From contig NZ_JBGOSH010000008.1 in assembly GCF_041537925.1 (NCBI RefSeq), positions 178,079 through 242,078 on the forward strand: DNA of 64,000 bases, read 5' to 3'. The notes under the pieces are model-generated. The model made no database searches. It worked only from the letters and a program-made list of their open reading frames with translations, and was not told where the DNA came from. This DNA comes from Ruegeria_C sp041537925. GTDB lineage: Bacteria; Pseudomonadota; Alphaproteobacteria; Rhodobacterales; Rhodobacteraceae. The translations under genes and the position numbers were made by a program. Numbering within the stretch: position 1 is the stretch's first letter; every line of letters begins with the position of its first letter. Below are positions 41,426 to 51,540 of the stretch, one piece after another.

Positions 41426-44400
41426 TCAGAGCTCTTCGACCGACAGGACCCCTTCCAGCGATTTGATGGCGCCCTTGATCTGCGGATTGATAGGAAAATC
41501 CCGACCAAGGTCCATTTCAACGTCGCCCGGCAGGCCTGATGCGATCAGGCAAAGCTGAATCGGGCCCTTGCCTGCATTGCGCGCCGCCTCGGCGGCACCT
41601 TCGAGCACCTTGGCGACGGTCGGTATCGCCTCGGCCGCGTCAACAAAAACCCGCAGGCCCGTAGCCCCCGCATCCGCCACAGTGGCATCAATCGGCCCCA
41701 CCGACCGCGCCAGCAGCTTGAGTTGATCCGCCTCCATCGTGGCCTCGGCAGTCAATACGACATGGGCACCGGTTTCGAGGAATTCGCGGCTTTTCTCGAG
41801 CGTTTCCGAAAACAGCGTGATCTCATAGGCCCCTGTCGTGTCCGAGAGCTGCGCAAAGGCAAAGCGATTGCCGCGCGCCGATTTGCGTTCCTGCTGACCG
41901 GCGACAACTCCCGCCATCTTGGCGATGAACGGACCGCCACGAGCTTTTTCGGTCACCTGATCCAGAGTCAGCACTTGCTTACGCTTGAGGGCGGGCATGT
42001 AGTCGTCCAGCGGGTGGCCGGACAGATAAAACCCGATCGCCTTGAATTCCTCGCTCAGCCGTTCGGCGGGCAGCCAGTCGGGCGTGGGAGCAAGGCGCGG
42101 CTCAGGCAGATCATCGCCCGCCTCACCGAACAGCGACACCTGATTGGAGTTCTTCTGCTCGTGAATCGCCGCTGAATATCCCATCAGCGGTTCCAGACTA
42201 TCAAAAACCCGGCGGCGGTTCGGGTCAAGCTGATCGAACGCCCCGGCCCGCGCCAGCATTTCAAGCGGGCGCTTGCCGACTTTTTTCAGATCGACCCGGC
42301 GGGCAACGTCGAAAAGGTTGACGAAAGGCTTATCCGCGCGACCTTCGACCACAAGCGTCATCGCCTCGATACCGACATTCTTAAGCGCGCCCAGCGCATA
42401 GACCAGTTCACCCTCCTCCACGTCAAAGTTTGCCTGTGAGCGGTTCACGCAGGGTGGCACGTAGGGCAGGCCCAGCCCCTTGCGGACCTCTTCGAAATAC
42501 ACCGCCAGCTTGTCGGTCAGGTGGATATCGCAATTCATGACACCGGCCATGAACTCGACCGGGTGGTTCGCTTTCAACCAGCCGGTTTGATAGCTGACCA
42601 CCGCATAAGCGGCGGCGTGGGATTTGTTGAAGCCGTAATTGGCGAATTTCTCAAGCAGGTCGAACACCTCAGAGGCCTTCTTGGCATCGACCCCGTTCTC
42701 GCCTGCGCCTTTCTCGAATTTCGGGCGTTCGGCATCCATCGCCTCTTTGATCTTCTTGCCCATCGCGCGGCGCAGCAGATCGGCGCCGCCGAGGCTGTAG
42801 CCCGCCATCACCTGCGCGATCTGCATCACCTGTTCCTGATAGACGATGATGCCCTGCGTTTCCTGCAGGATATGGTCGATCAACGGGTGTACGGATTCGA
42901 TTTTGCGCTGGCCATTCTTGACCTCGCAATAGGTCGGGATGTTCTCCATCGGGCCGGGACGATAGAGCGCCACCAGCGCCACGATATCCTCGATACAGGT
43001 GGGTTTCATGCGCTTGAGCGCATCCATCATGCCCGAGCTTTCCACCTGGAACACTGCGACCGTTTTGGCAGCGGAATAGAGCTCATAGGTCGGCGCATCA
43101 TCCAGCGGGATCGCGTTGATCTCGTTCACAGCGCCTTCGGGCGGATTATAAAGTGGGGTGCCGTCGGGCGCCACATGCAAGTCGCGGCCCGATTTGCGGA
43201 TCAGATCGACGGCGTTCTGGATCACAGTCAGGGTTTTGAGACCCAGAAAGTCGAACTTGACCAGACCGGCCTGCTCGACCCATTTCATGTTGAACTGGGT
43301 CGCGGGCATGTCCGAGCGCGGGTCCTGATAGAGCGGAACCAGCGCATCCAGCGGACGGTCGCCAATCACCACACCCGCCGCATGGGTCGAGGCATTGCGC
43401 AGCAGTCCCTCGACCTGCTGGCCATAGGTCAGCAACCGGTCGACCACCTCTTCGTTGCGCGCCTCTTCGCGCAGGCGCGGCTCGTCCTTGAGGGCCTTTT
43501 CGATGCTGACCGGTTTGACGCCCTCAACCGGGATCATCTTGGACAGGCGGTCCACCTGCCCATAGGGCATCTGCAGCACCCGCCCGATGTCGCGGACAGC
43601 GGCCTTGGACAGAAGCGCACCAAAGGTGATGATCTGGCCAACCTTGTCGCGGCCATATTTCTCCTGCACATATTGAATCACCTCTTCGCGGCGATCCATG
43701 CAGAAATCGATGTCGAAATCCGGCATCGAGACCCGTTCGGGGTTCAGGAACCTCTCGAACAGCAGGCTGTAGCGCAGCGGATCAAGGTCTGTGATCGTCA
43801 GCGCATAAGCCACCAGCGACCCCGCTCCCGAGCCCCGCCCCGGCCCCACCGGAATACCCTGATCCTTGCCCCATTTGATGAAGTCGGCAACGATCAGAAA
43901 ATAGCCGGGAAAGCCCATGCCTTCGATGATGCCCAGCTCGAAATCCAGACGTTCCTGATACTCCTCGACGCTGACCGCATGCGGTATCACGGCAAGGCGC
44001 TGCTTCAACCCTTCATTGGCTTGCCGACGCAATTCCTCGATCTCGTCATCGGCGAATTTTGGAAGGATCGGATCGCGTCGGTAGGCCATGAAAGCGCAGC
44101 GTTTCGCGATCTCGACCGTGTTCTCGATGGCCTCTGGCAGATCAGCGAACAGCGTCGCCATCTCCTGAGGCGATTTGAAGTAGTGCTGCGCAGTCAGGCG
44201 ACGGCGGTCTTCCTGCTGGTCTACATACGATCCCTCGGCGATACAGATCAGCGCGTCATGAGCCTCGTACATCCCGGACTCGGGGAAATAGACGTCATTG
44301 GTGGCCACCAGCGGCAGGTTCTTGGTATAGGCCATTTCCACATGCCCGCGCTCGGTCATGCGCTCTGCCTCGGGCGCGCCGCCATCACCGGGGTGACGCT

Positions 44401-44926
44401 GCAACTCGACATAGAGGCGATCGCCAAACATAACCATCAGACGGTCCAGCAGTGTTTCGGCCGCCGGACGCTGGCTGGCCTGCAACAACCGCCCCACCGG
44501 GCCGTTCGGACCACCGGTCAGGCAGATCAACCCGCCGGAATGAGCCTGCAACTCGTCCAATGTCACCTGTGGCAACTGCCCGCCCTTGTCGACGTAAAGG
44601 CAAGAGTTCAGCTTCATCAGGTTCTCATAGCCCGCCTCTGACTGCGCCAGCAGAACCATCGGCGCGGGCGGTTTCGGCTTTTCGCCGGGCTGCGCCTGCA
44701 CATATGTCAGATCTACTTGGCAGCCGATGATTGGCTGAATACCCGCCCCGCTGGCGGTGACGGAGAACTCCAGCGCCGAGAACAGGTTGTTGGTGTCGGT
44801 CACCGCAACAGCGGGCATCTGGTACGTTTCGCACAGGCCCGGCAGCTTCTTGAGGCGGATCGCACCTTCAAGGAGGGAGTATTCGGTATGGACGCGGAGA
44901 TGGATGAATCGGGGATCGCTGCTCAT
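41426..44926 (-). CDS. dnaE: DNA polymerase III subunit alpha
   Basis: A 1166-residue replicative polymerase. Order: PHP domain (HLRVHTEYSLLEGAI at residues 8-22), then the polymerase core with catalytic aspartates in the MPDFDIDFCMDRREEVI block and VGPGRGSGAGSLVAYAL, the palm/fingers with GIIVYQEQVMQIAQVMAGYSLG in parts, the tandem HhH region, an OB domain (GVVAGQQERKSARGNRFAF) and the tail. Length and order are standard for alphaproteobacterial DnaE1. The ATG start has good family agreement. The upstream 375 bases hold no gene. Confidence 0.97.
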   Translation of the reverse strand: MSSDPRFIHLRVHTEYSLLEGAIRLKKLPGLCETYQMPAVAVTDTNNLFSALEFSVTASGAGIQPIIGCQVDLTYVQAQPGEKPKPPAPMVLLAQSEAGYENLMKLNSCLYVDKGGQLPQVTLDELQAHSGGLICLTGGPNGPVGRLLQASQRPAAETLLDRLMVMFGDRLYVELQRHPGDGGAPEAERMTERGHVEMAYTKNLPLVATNDVYFPESGMYEAHDALICIAEGSYVDQQEDRRRLTAQHYFKSPQEMATLFADLPEAIENTVEIAKRCAFMAYRRDPILPKFADDEIEELRRQANEGLKQRLAVIPHAVSVEEYQERLDFELGIIEGMGFPGYFLIVADFIKWGKDQGIPVGPGRGSGAGSLVAYALTITDLDPLRYSLLFERFLNPERVSMPDFDIDFCMDRREEVIQYVQEKYGRDKVGQIITFGALLSKAAVRDIGRVLQMPYGQVDRLSKMIPVEGVKPVSIEKALKDEPRLREEARNEEVVDRLLTYGQQVEGLLRNASTHAAGVVIGDRPLDALVPLYQDPRSDMPATQFNMKWVEQAGLVKFDFLGLKTLTVIQNAVDLIRKSGRDLHVAPDGTPLYNPPEGAVNEINAIPLDDAPTYELYSAAKTVAVFQVESSGMMDALKRMKPTCIEDIVALVALYRPGPMENIPTYCEVKNGQRKIESVHPLIDHILQETQGIIVYQEQVMQIAQVMAGYSLGGADLLRRAMGKKIKEAMDAERPKFEKGAGENGVDAKKASEVFDLLEKFANYGFNKSHAAAYAVVSYQTGWLKANHPVEFMAGVMNCDIHLTDKLAVYFEEVRKGLGLPYVPPCVNRSQANFDVEEGELVYALGALKNVGIEAMTLVVEGRADKPFVNLFDVARRVDLKKVGKRPLEMLARAGAFDQLDPNRRRVFDSLEPLMGYSAAIHEQKNSNQVSLFGEAGDDLPEPRLAPTPDWLPAERLSEEFKAIGFYLSGHPLDDYMPALKRKQVLTLDQVTEKARGGPFIAKMAGVVAGQQERKSARGNRFAFAQLSDTTGAYEITLFSETLEKSREFLETGAHVVLTAEATMEADQLKLLARSVGPIDATVADAGATGLRVFVDAAEAIPTVAKVLEGAAEAARNAGKGPIQLCLIASGLPGDVEMDLGRDFPINPQIKGAIKSLEGVLSVEEL

Positions 44927-45301
44927 GTCGCGAAGCTATCGCAGCCGCCGGGCCGTTGAAAGCGCTCAAGCCGGATCCCTGCGAAACTGCCGAATAATTG
45001 CGCAGGATTGTTCGGATTTTCTTGAAGCTGTCTTTCGGGCCTCTCGGCGCCAGTTTTACCCAAGCGCATGATTTCAATAGCTTCCTTGGCATTTCCGCTG
45101 CACAATGACATGTGGATCAGCCACAAAATGTTGCACCGCAGAAGGAGTTTTTCTTGCCAGAGCGAGCGCCCGGTTCCTAACCTTCCAGACAGAACCAAGA
45201 GCATCCGCCTCTTCACGCACGCATAATACGCCCGCCAGAGTTTCTACGTCGCATCGAGACCTGGCACAGATGGGATCACGGGGTAAAGCGACAGGCTTCA
45301 A
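44927..45301. other. Divergent intergenic region between dnaE and xdhA
   Basis: 375 bases between outward-facing genes. Frames on both strands lack family resemblance and ribosome-binding sites. It must contain the promoters of dnaE and of the xdh-BMP operon, but I cannot point to a convincing -35/-10 pair or operator. Confidence 0.35.
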
Positions 45302-46663
45302 ATGATGACTATCTCGTTTCTTCTGAACGGAGAGACTATCGAGATCGGGGGGGGATCGCCCACCACGACCCTGCTGGATTGGCTGCGCGAAGAGCGCGGC
45401 CTGACCGGCACCAAAGAGGGCTGCAACGAAGGCGATTGCGGGGCCTGTACGGTGATGGTCAGCGATGCGGAGGGGGCCAGGGCTCTGAATGCCTGCATCC
45501 TGTTTTTGCCGCAACTGCACGGCAAGGCAGTACGGACGGTCGAAGGCGTGTCCGGACCGCAGGGCGAAATGCACCCGGTGCAGCAGGCAATGGTCGAGTA
45601 TCACGGCTCGCAATGCGGCTTCTGCACACCGGGCTTCGTGATGTCGATGGTGGCCAGCCATTGCAGCGGTGCAACGGATCACGACACGCAACTGGCAGGC
45701 AATCTTTGCCGCTGCACCGGCTACGCCCCGATCATCCGTGCGGCTGAGGCGGTCGAGGGACAACCGGTGCCGATCTGGGTTCAGGATACCGCGCCGGGCG
45801 GCGCGCCTGATCCAATGCTGCCGCGCTCATCAAATGAGTTGGCGCGCGCCTATGCGGCCCAGCCAGAAGCTACTCTGGTGGCCGGGGCGACGGATGTGGG
45901 GCTTTGGGTGACCAAACAGCTGCGCGATCTCGATCCGGTGATCTTCCTCAACGGCTGCGATGATCTGAAAGAGATCACCATCGACGACAACAGCATCCGG
46001 TTTGGCGCCATGGTCGACATGAACAGGATGGGCGAGGCACTCGCGCCATTGCATCCCTCTTATGCCGAGATGATCCGCCGCTATGCCAGTGTGCAGATCC
46101 GCCATGCGGCGACCGTGGGCGGCAACATCGCCAATGGCTCCCCCATTGGGGACAACCCGCCCGCCCTGATCGCACTGGATGCTACGCTGCATCTGCGCCG
46201 GGGCGAGGCGCGCCGCGCGCTGCCGCTGGAGGACTTCTTTCTCGATTATGGCAAGCAGGACCTTGCAGCCGGTGAATTTGTCGAGGCGGTGAGTTTCCCG
46301 CGCCAGCCTGACCGCCTGAAATGCTACAAGCTGAGCAAACGCTTCGATCAGGATATCTCGGCCGTTTGCGGTTGTTTCAACATCATCGTTCAGGACAGTG
46401 TCGTCACCGACGCGCGGATTGCTTTTGGCGGCATGGCCGGGATACCGAAACGCGCGACAACGGTCGAGGCGGCGCTGCTGAAACAGCCTTGGACGATTGA
46501 GACGATCACGGCGGCCCAATCCGGTTTTGATGCCGACTTCACCCCGCTCAGCGACATGCGCGCCTCGGCCGAGTACCGGTTAGAGACGGCACGCGCGATG
46601 CTGGAGCGCTATTTCGCGGAAAGCCAGGGCGCGGCTGGCAACGTGCTGGAGGTGACCGCATGA
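45302..46663 (+). CDS. xdhA: Xanthine dehydrogenase small subunit (FeS/FAD)
   Basis: A 453-residue subunit carrying two 2Fe-2S clusters and FAD. Cluster motifs: GCNEGDCGACTV (around residues 39-50), then CGFCTPGFVMSM and GNLCRCTGY. The FAD domain starts near 180 (LVAGATDVGLWVTKQL) with ATVGGNIANGSPIGDNPPALIAL, followed by a CO_deh_flav_C domain. It passes electrons from the Mo site to NAD+ during oxidation of hypoxanthine and xanthine to urate. Its stop overlaps the xdhB start (ATGA). First gene of a seven-gene operon with a BMP-type transporter. Confidence 0.95.
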   Translation: MMTISFLLNGETIEIGGGSPTTTLLDWLREERGLTGTKEGCNEGDCGACTVMVSDAEGARALNACILFLPQLHGKAVRTVEGVSGPQGEMHPVQQAMVEYHGSQCGFCTPGFVMSMVASHCSGATDHDTQLAGNLCRCTGYAPIIRAAEAVEGQPVPIWVQDTAPGGAPDPMLPRSSNELARAYAAQPEATLVAGATDVGLWVTKQLRDLDPVIFLNGCDDLKEITIDDNSIRFGAMVDMNRMGEALAPLHPSYAEMIRRYASVQIRHAATVGGNIANGSPIGDNPPALIALDATLHLRRGEARRALPLEDFFLDYGKQDLAAGEFVEAVSFPRQPDRLKCYKLSKRFDQDISAVCGCFNIIVQDSVVTDARIAFGGMAGIPKRATTVEAALLKQPWTIETITAAQSGFDADFTPLSDMRASAEYRLETARAMLERYFAESQGAAGNVLEVTA

Positions 46664-49071
46664 GCATCGCGAAACCCCTGCCCCATGACACCGCCCCGCT
46701 GCACGTATCGGGCGAGGCGCGCTATATCGACGATATCCCGACACCCAAAGGCACTCTGCATCTGGCCTTTGGCCTCAGCGAAATTGCCAAGGGGCGCATC
46801 CGGTCGATGAACCTGGACGCGGTGCGCGCCGCACCCGGCGTGGTCGCCGTGCTGATCGCCGCAGATTTACCATTTGAAAACGATGTTTCGCCATCCATCC
46901 ATGACGAGCCCTTGCTGGCAGAGGATATGGTCAATTACATCGGTCAACCCGTCTATGTGGTCGCCGCGACGTCTCATCTGGCGGCGCGCAAGGCAGCGCG
47001 GCTGGTCAAGATCGAGTACGAAGAACTGTCCCCCATCCTGACTATCGAAGAGGCGCTGGAGGCAGACAGCCGGTTCGAGGAAGGCCCCCGAATCTATCGC
47101 AAGGGCGATGCCGAGGGTGCGATCGCGGCTTCGCCTCATGTGATCGAAGGCACGTTCGAACTGGGCGGGCAAGAGCATTTCTATCTCGAAAGTCAGGCCG
47201 CCCTGACCCTGCCGCAGGAGGGCGGCGACATGATGGTCTATTCCTCGACCCAGCATCCGACCGAGATACAGCACAAGGTCGCCGATGCGCTGGGCGTGCC
47301 GATGCATGCCGTCCGGGTCGAGGCGCGGCGCATGGGTGGCGGCTTTGGTGGCAAGGAAAGCCAGGGCAATGCGCTGGCCGTGGCCTGTGCGGTGGTGTCG
47401 CGGGCGACGGGCCGTGCCTGCAAAATGCGCTATGACCGCGATGATGATATGACCATCACCGGCAAGCGGCACGCGTTCCGCATCAGCTATCGCGCGGGTT
47501 TCGACTCAGACGGGCATATTCAGGGCGTTTCGTTCCTGCATCACGCGATCTGCGGCTGGGCACAGGACCTGTCGCTGCCGGTGGCCGACCGCGCCATGCT
47601 GCATTCCGACAATGCCTATCTGCTGCCTAATGCCCTGATCGAGAGCCACCGGCTCAAGACCAACACTCAGTCCGCCACCGCCTATCGCGGTTTTGGTGGG
47701 CCGCAGGGCGTGGTGGGGATCGAGAGGGTAATGGATCACGCCGCGCATGTGCTGGGCATCGACCCGGTCGAACTGCGTCAGCGCAACTACTATGAACCGG
47801 CGCATGCCGTGCAGCCCGCGCAGCCGAAATCTGCGGAGCCGCTCGGTCATGCCGACCCGCATGAGGACCTGACCAGCCGCGGCGCGGTGGAACAGACCAC
47901 CCGCGCGCGTCCGGTCCGGCCCGTGCCCTCGGGGGGCAACACCACGCCTTATGGCATGGAGGTCACGGATTTCGAGCTGCACGGGATGACCGACGCGCTG
48001 CTGGCCTCAAGCGATTATGCGGCGCGCAGGCTGGCCATCGACACATGGAACAAAGAAAATCCGATCATCAAGAAGGGACTCGGGTTCTCGCCGGTGAAAT
48101 TCGGCATCTCGTTCACGCTGACCCATCTCAACCAGGCGGGTGCGCTGGTGCATGTCTACCAGGACGGCTCGGTGCATCTGAACCATGGTGGCACCGAAAT
48201 GGGGCAAGGGCTGTTCCAGAAGGTGGCACAGGTGGCGGCGGCGCGCTTCGGCATCCCGCCGGAGATGATCAAGATCACAGCAACCGACACCGCCAAAGTG
48301 CCCAACACTTCGGCCACCGCCGCATCGTCGGGCAGCGACCTGAACGGCATGGCGGTCAAGGCCGCCTGCGACACGATCCGCGACCGGATGGCGGCGTATC
48401 TGGCCGAGCACCATCAGGCCGAGGTCAGCACGGTGCGCTTCGTTGACGGTCAGGTAGAGGTGGGCGAAGCCCGCTACAGCTTTGCCCAGGCTGCGGCGCT
48501 GAGCTATCAAGGTCGCGTCAGCCTGTCTGCCACCGGGTTCTACAAGACACCCAGAATCGAATGGGACCGGATCAAGGGCCGCGGGCGGCCCTTCTTCTAC
48601 TTTGCCCATGGCGCGGCGCTGACCGAAGTGGCTGTGGACACGCTGACCGGCGAAAACCGCATTCTGCGCGCCGATCTACTGCATGACGCGGGCGCATCGC
48701 TGAACCCGGCGCTGGACATTGGCCAGGTCGAGGGCGGTTATGTACAGGGCGCGGGCTGGCTGACCACCGAGGAATTGGTCTGGGACGACAAAGGCGCGCT
48801 GCGCACCCATGCACCCTCGACCTACAAGATCCCGGCCTGTTCGGACCGGCCCGATATCTTCAACGTGACGCTGTGGGATGGCGAGAACCGCGAGGACACG
48901 ATCTATCGCTCCAAGGCGGTGGGCGAGCCGCCCTTCATGCTGGGCATCTCGGCCTGGCTGGCGCTGTCGGACGCGGTCGCGGCCTGCGGCTCGACCTATC
49001 CGGCGCTGAACGCACCCGCCACTGCCGAGGAAATCTGGCGCGGGGTCAGGAGAGTGCGCAATGGGGTTTGA
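46660..49071 (+). CDS. xdhB: Xanthine dehydrogenase large subunit (molybdopterin-binding)
   Basis: An 803-residue molybdenum subunit that hydroxylates hypoxanthine/xanthine. Seen: GEARYIDDIPTPKGTLHLAFGLS near the N-terminus, RRMGGGFGGKESQG, the TAYRGFGGPQGV arginine motif, HGGTEMGQGLFQKVAQ, and the terminal active-site glutamate in KAVGEPPFMLG, in the expected order. A roughly 60-residue stretch around 380-430 (HAVQPAQPKSAEPLGHADPHE then DLTSRGAVEQTTRARPVRP) is rich in Ala/Pro/charged residues and looks like a linker insertion relative to homologues. The gene overlaps xdhC by eleven bases. Confidence 0.94.
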   Translation: MSIAKPLPHDTAPLHVSGEARYIDDIPTPKGTLHLAFGLSEIAKGRIRSMNLDAVRAAPGVVAVLIAADLPFENDVSPSIHDEPLLAEDMVNYIGQPVYVVAATSHLAARKAARLVKIEYEELSPILTIEEALEADSRFEEGPRIYRKGDAEGAIAASPHVIEGTFELGGQEHFYLESQAALTLPQEGGDMMVYSSTQHPTEIQHKVADALGVPMHAVRVEARRMGGGFGGKESQGNALAVACAVVSRATGRACKMRYDRDDDMTITGKRHAFRISYRAGFDSDGHIQGVSFLHHAICGWAQDLSLPVADRAMLHSDNAYLLPNALIESHRLKTNTQSATAYRGFGGPQGVVGIERVMDHAAHVLGIDPVELRQRNYYEPAHAVQPAQPKSAEPLGHADPHEDLTSRGAVEQTTRARPVRPVPSGGNTTPYGMEVTDFELHGMTDALLASSDYAARRLAIDTWNKENPIIKKGLGFSPVKFGISFTLTHLNQAGALVHVYQDGSVHLNHGGTEMGQGLFQKVAQVAAARFGIPPEMIKITATDTAKVPNTSATAASSGSDLNGMAVKAACDTIRDRMAAYLAEHHQAEVSTVRFVDGQVEVGEARYSFAQAAALSYQGRVSLSATGFYKTPRIEWDRIKGRGRPFFYFAHGAALTEVAVDTLTGENRILRADLLHDAGASLNPALDIGQVEGGYVQGAGWLTTEELVWDDKGALRTHAPSTYKIPACSDRPDIFNVTLWDGENREDTIYRSKAVGEPPFMLGISAWLALSDAVAACGSTYPALNAPATAEEIWRGVRRVRNGV

Positions 49072-49996
49072 GCTGGAAACCCTGCGCGCAGCGGTTGCCG
49101 AATATGGCCGCGTGGTGCGCGTGGTGATCGCGTCGATCAGGGGCTCGTCCCCGCGCGAAGTGGGCACGGCCATGCTGGTCTGGGAGGGCGGCCAATCCGG
49201 TACGATCGGCGGTGGGACGCTGGAATTTCAGGCGGCCCAGGCCGCGCGGCAGCAGACCCAGCCGCGCCTATTGAGCCAACACGCGCTGGGTCCGGATCTG
49301 GGCCAGTGCTGCGGCGGGGCGGTCAACTTGCTGAGTGAGGTCTATGACGCCAGCGCCTTGAACGAATTGACCGGGGATGTGATCGTACGCCCGGTTGAGG
49401 CAACCGAGATGCCCCTCTCGGTAAAGCGGCTGCTGGCGGCACGGCGCGGCCAGGGCCTCGCACCCGAACCGCAACTGATCGACGGCTGGATGATCGAACC
49501 GATCCACAATCCCGCACGCGCGCTCTGGATCTGGGGCGCGGGCCATGTGGGCCGGGCGTTAGTCGATGTGCTAGCCCCGCTGCCCGATCTGGCAATCACT
49601 TGGGTGGATACCGGGGCAGAGCGGTTTCCCGAATCCGTGCCCGACGGTGTGACTGTGGTTCCGGCGGCAAAGCCCGCCGATCTTGTGTCTTATGCGCCAA
49701 CAACGGCCGAGCATCTGGTGCTCACCTATTCGCATGTGCTTGATCTGGACCTGTGTGACCAGCTGCTGCGGCATGAGTTCGCCTTTGCCGGGCTGATTGG
49801 GTCGGCCACCAAGTGGGCGCGGTTCCGGTCCCGGCTAAGCGTTCTGGGCCATGCGCCCGAACGGATCGCGCGCATCACCTGCCCGATCGGAGACCCCGCA
49901 CTGGGCAAACACCCTCAATTGATCGCCGTAGGCGTTGCGGCGCAGTTGCTGCGGCCACATAAAGCCCTTGAAAACAAAAAGGATCTGAGCGCGTGA
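49061..49996 (+). CDS. xdhC: Xanthine dehydrogenase accessory protein XdhC
   Basis: A 311-residue chaperone that binds molybdenum cofactor, promotes its sulfuration and inserts it into XdhB. The N-terminal XdhC_CoxI part has VIASIRGSSPREVGTAMLV and SGTIGGGTLEFQA with the cofactor-binding cysteine in DLGQCCGGAVNLL. The C-terminal Rossmann domain has IWGAGHVGRALVDVL and FAGLIGSATKWARFRSRL. It overlaps xdhB upstream and the ABC ATPase start (GTGA) downstream, joining enzyme maturation and transport in one transcript. Confidence 0.93.
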   Translation: MGFELETLRAAVAEYGRVVRVVIASIRGSSPREVGTAMLVWEGGQSGTIGGGTLEFQAAQAARQQTQPRLLSQHALGPDLGQCCGGAVNLLSEVYDASALNELTGDVIVRPVEATEMPLSVKRLLAARRGQGLAPEPQLIDGWMIEPIHNPARALWIWGAGHVGRALVDVLAPLPDLAITWVDTGAERFPESVPDGVTVVPAAKPADLVSYAPTTAEHLVLTYSHVLDLDLCDQLLRHEFAFAGLIGSATKWARFRSRLSVLGHAPERIARITCPIGDPALGKHPQLIAVGVAAQLLRPHKALENKKDLSA

Positions 49997-51510
49997 CCAC
50001 CCCACTTCTCAGTCTGCAGGGCCTGACCAAGGCCTATCCCGGCGTTGTCGCCAATGACACCGTTTCCTTCGACATCGGCGAGGGCGAGGTGCACGCGCTG
50101 CTGGGGGAAAACGGCGCGGGCAAGTCGACGCTGGTCAAGATGATATATGGTCTGGTGAAACCCGATAACGGCTCGATGCTCCTGCGCGGTCAGCCCTTTG
50201 CCCCAGCCGAGCCGCGCGCGGCGCGCGCCGACGGGATTGCCATGGTGTTCCAGCACTTTTCCCTGTTCGATGCGCTGGATGTGGCAGAAAACGTCGCCTT
50301 GGGCATGGAGGACCCGCCCGCGATGAACGAACTGGCCTCGCGCATCCGCGACGTGTCCGAGACCTATGGCCTGCCCTTGGACCCATACCGGCGGGTTGGG
50401 GACCTGTCCGCCGGGGAACGCCAGCGCGTCGAGATCATACGCTGCCTGCTGCAGGACCCCAAGCTGCTGATCATGGATGAACCGACCAGCGTTCTGACCC
50501 CGCAGGAGGTCGATATCCTGTTCCAGACGCTGCAGAAACTACGCTCCGAAGGCACTTCGATCCTCTATATCTCGCACAAACTGGAAGAAATCCGCACGCT
50601 TTGCGATCACGCAACCATCCTGCGGCTGGGCAAGAACGTGGGCGAATGCATTCCCGCTGAAACCTCGGCGCGGCAGATGGCCGAACTTATGGTGGGCGAC
50701 ACACTGCAGACGCCCGAGCGTGGCGGACGCGAGTTCGGCGCGGTTGCGCTGGATATTTCCGGTCTGTCGGTGCCCTCGCCCTCGGAGTTCGGGACCGCGC
50801 TTAAGAACCTGCACCTGACCGTCCGCAAGGGCGAGGTGCTGGGCATTGGCGGCGTTGCGGGCAACGGCCAGGACGAGTTGCTGGGCGTGCTTTCGGGCGA
50901 GATCGCGACCGATCGGGACGCGGTAAAGCTGGCCGGCCAGCCCATCGGGAAAGAGGGTCCGACGGCGCGGCGGCGCATGGGCCTGCTGACCGCCCCGGAG
51001 GAACGTCTGGGCCACGCTGCCGCTCCCGATATGAGCCTGACGGAAAACGCGCTGCTCACCGGCTCGGTCCGTGAAGGGCTTGAAAACCGCGGCTTTCTGA
51101 AATGGGCGGAGACCCAGAGCTTTGCCAAAAAGATCATCAAGGCCTTCGACGTGCGCACGCCGGGGCCAGAGAATGCGGCGAGGTCGCTGTCGGGGGGCAA
51201 TCTGCAGAAATTCGTCATTGGCCGCGAGGTGTTGCAAGACCCCGATGTGCTGGTTGTGAATCAGCCAACCTGGGGTGTCGATGCCGCCGCTGCGGCGGCG
51301 ATCCGGCAGGCCATTCTGGATCTGGCGGCAGGCGGCGCTGCCGTGGTCTGCATCAGTCAGGACCTTGATGAGCTGATGGAAATTTCGGACAGCTTCGCCG
51401 CGCTGAACGAAGGCCGCCTGAGCGCGCCGCGCCCGACCACGGAGTTGAGCGTGGACGAAATCGGCCTGATGATGGGCGGCTCACATGGGATCGAGGTGGC
51501 GCATGTCTGA
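49993..51510 (+). CDS. ABC transporter ATP-binding protein, BMP/nucleoside type (duplicated ABC)
   Basis: A 505-residue ATPase with two fused ABC domains. The first (1-235) is complete: Walker A GENGAGKST (36-44), signature LSAGERQRVEI, Walker B LLIMDEPTSVLTP. The second (250-500) has a changed P-loop (GVAGNGQDELLG), signature LSGGNLQKFVIGRE and VNQPTWGVD where the Walker B acidic residue is altered, as usual for the RbsA/YufO class. It drives the two permeases that follow. The GTG start overlaps xdhC. Context suggests purine nucleosides or bases as cargo. Confidence 0.92.
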   Translation: MTTPLLSLQGLTKAYPGVVANDTVSFDIGEGEVHALLGENGAGKSTLVKMIYGLVKPDNGSMLLRGQPFAPAEPRAARADGIAMVFQHFSLFDALDVAENVALGMEDPPAMNELASRIRDVSETYGLPLDPYRRVGDLSAGERQRVEIIRCLLQDPKLLIMDEPTSVLTPQEVDILFQTLQKLRSEGTSILYISHKLEEIRTLCDHATILRLGKNVGECIPAETSARQMAELMVGDTLQTPERGGREFGAVALDISGLSVPSPSEFGTALKNLHLTVRKGEVLGIGGVAGNGQDELLGVLSGEIATDRDAVKLAGQPIGKEGPTARRRMGLLTAPEERLGHAAAPDMSLTENALLTGSVREGLENRGFLKWAETQSFAKKIIKAFDVRTPGPENAARSLSGGNLQKFVIGREVLQDPDVLVVNQPTWGVDAAAAAAIRQAILDLAAGGAAVVCISQDLDELMEISDSFAALNEGRLSAPRPTTELSVDEIGLMMGGSHGIEVAHV

Positions 51511-51540
51511 AACAAGAAATAACAACGAGGGCGCGCGCGA

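Noticed and set aside
42521..44641. Long plus-strand frame inside dnaE
   Set aside because: It is the antisense of a high-GC coding gene; its protein is His/Gln/Arg-rich without any domain, while the dnaE strand shows every family motif.
45074..45763. Minus-strand gene overlapping the start of xdhA
   Set aside because: Its frame is the antisense of the iron-sulfur domain of XdhA, with no family resemblance and no ribosome-binding site.
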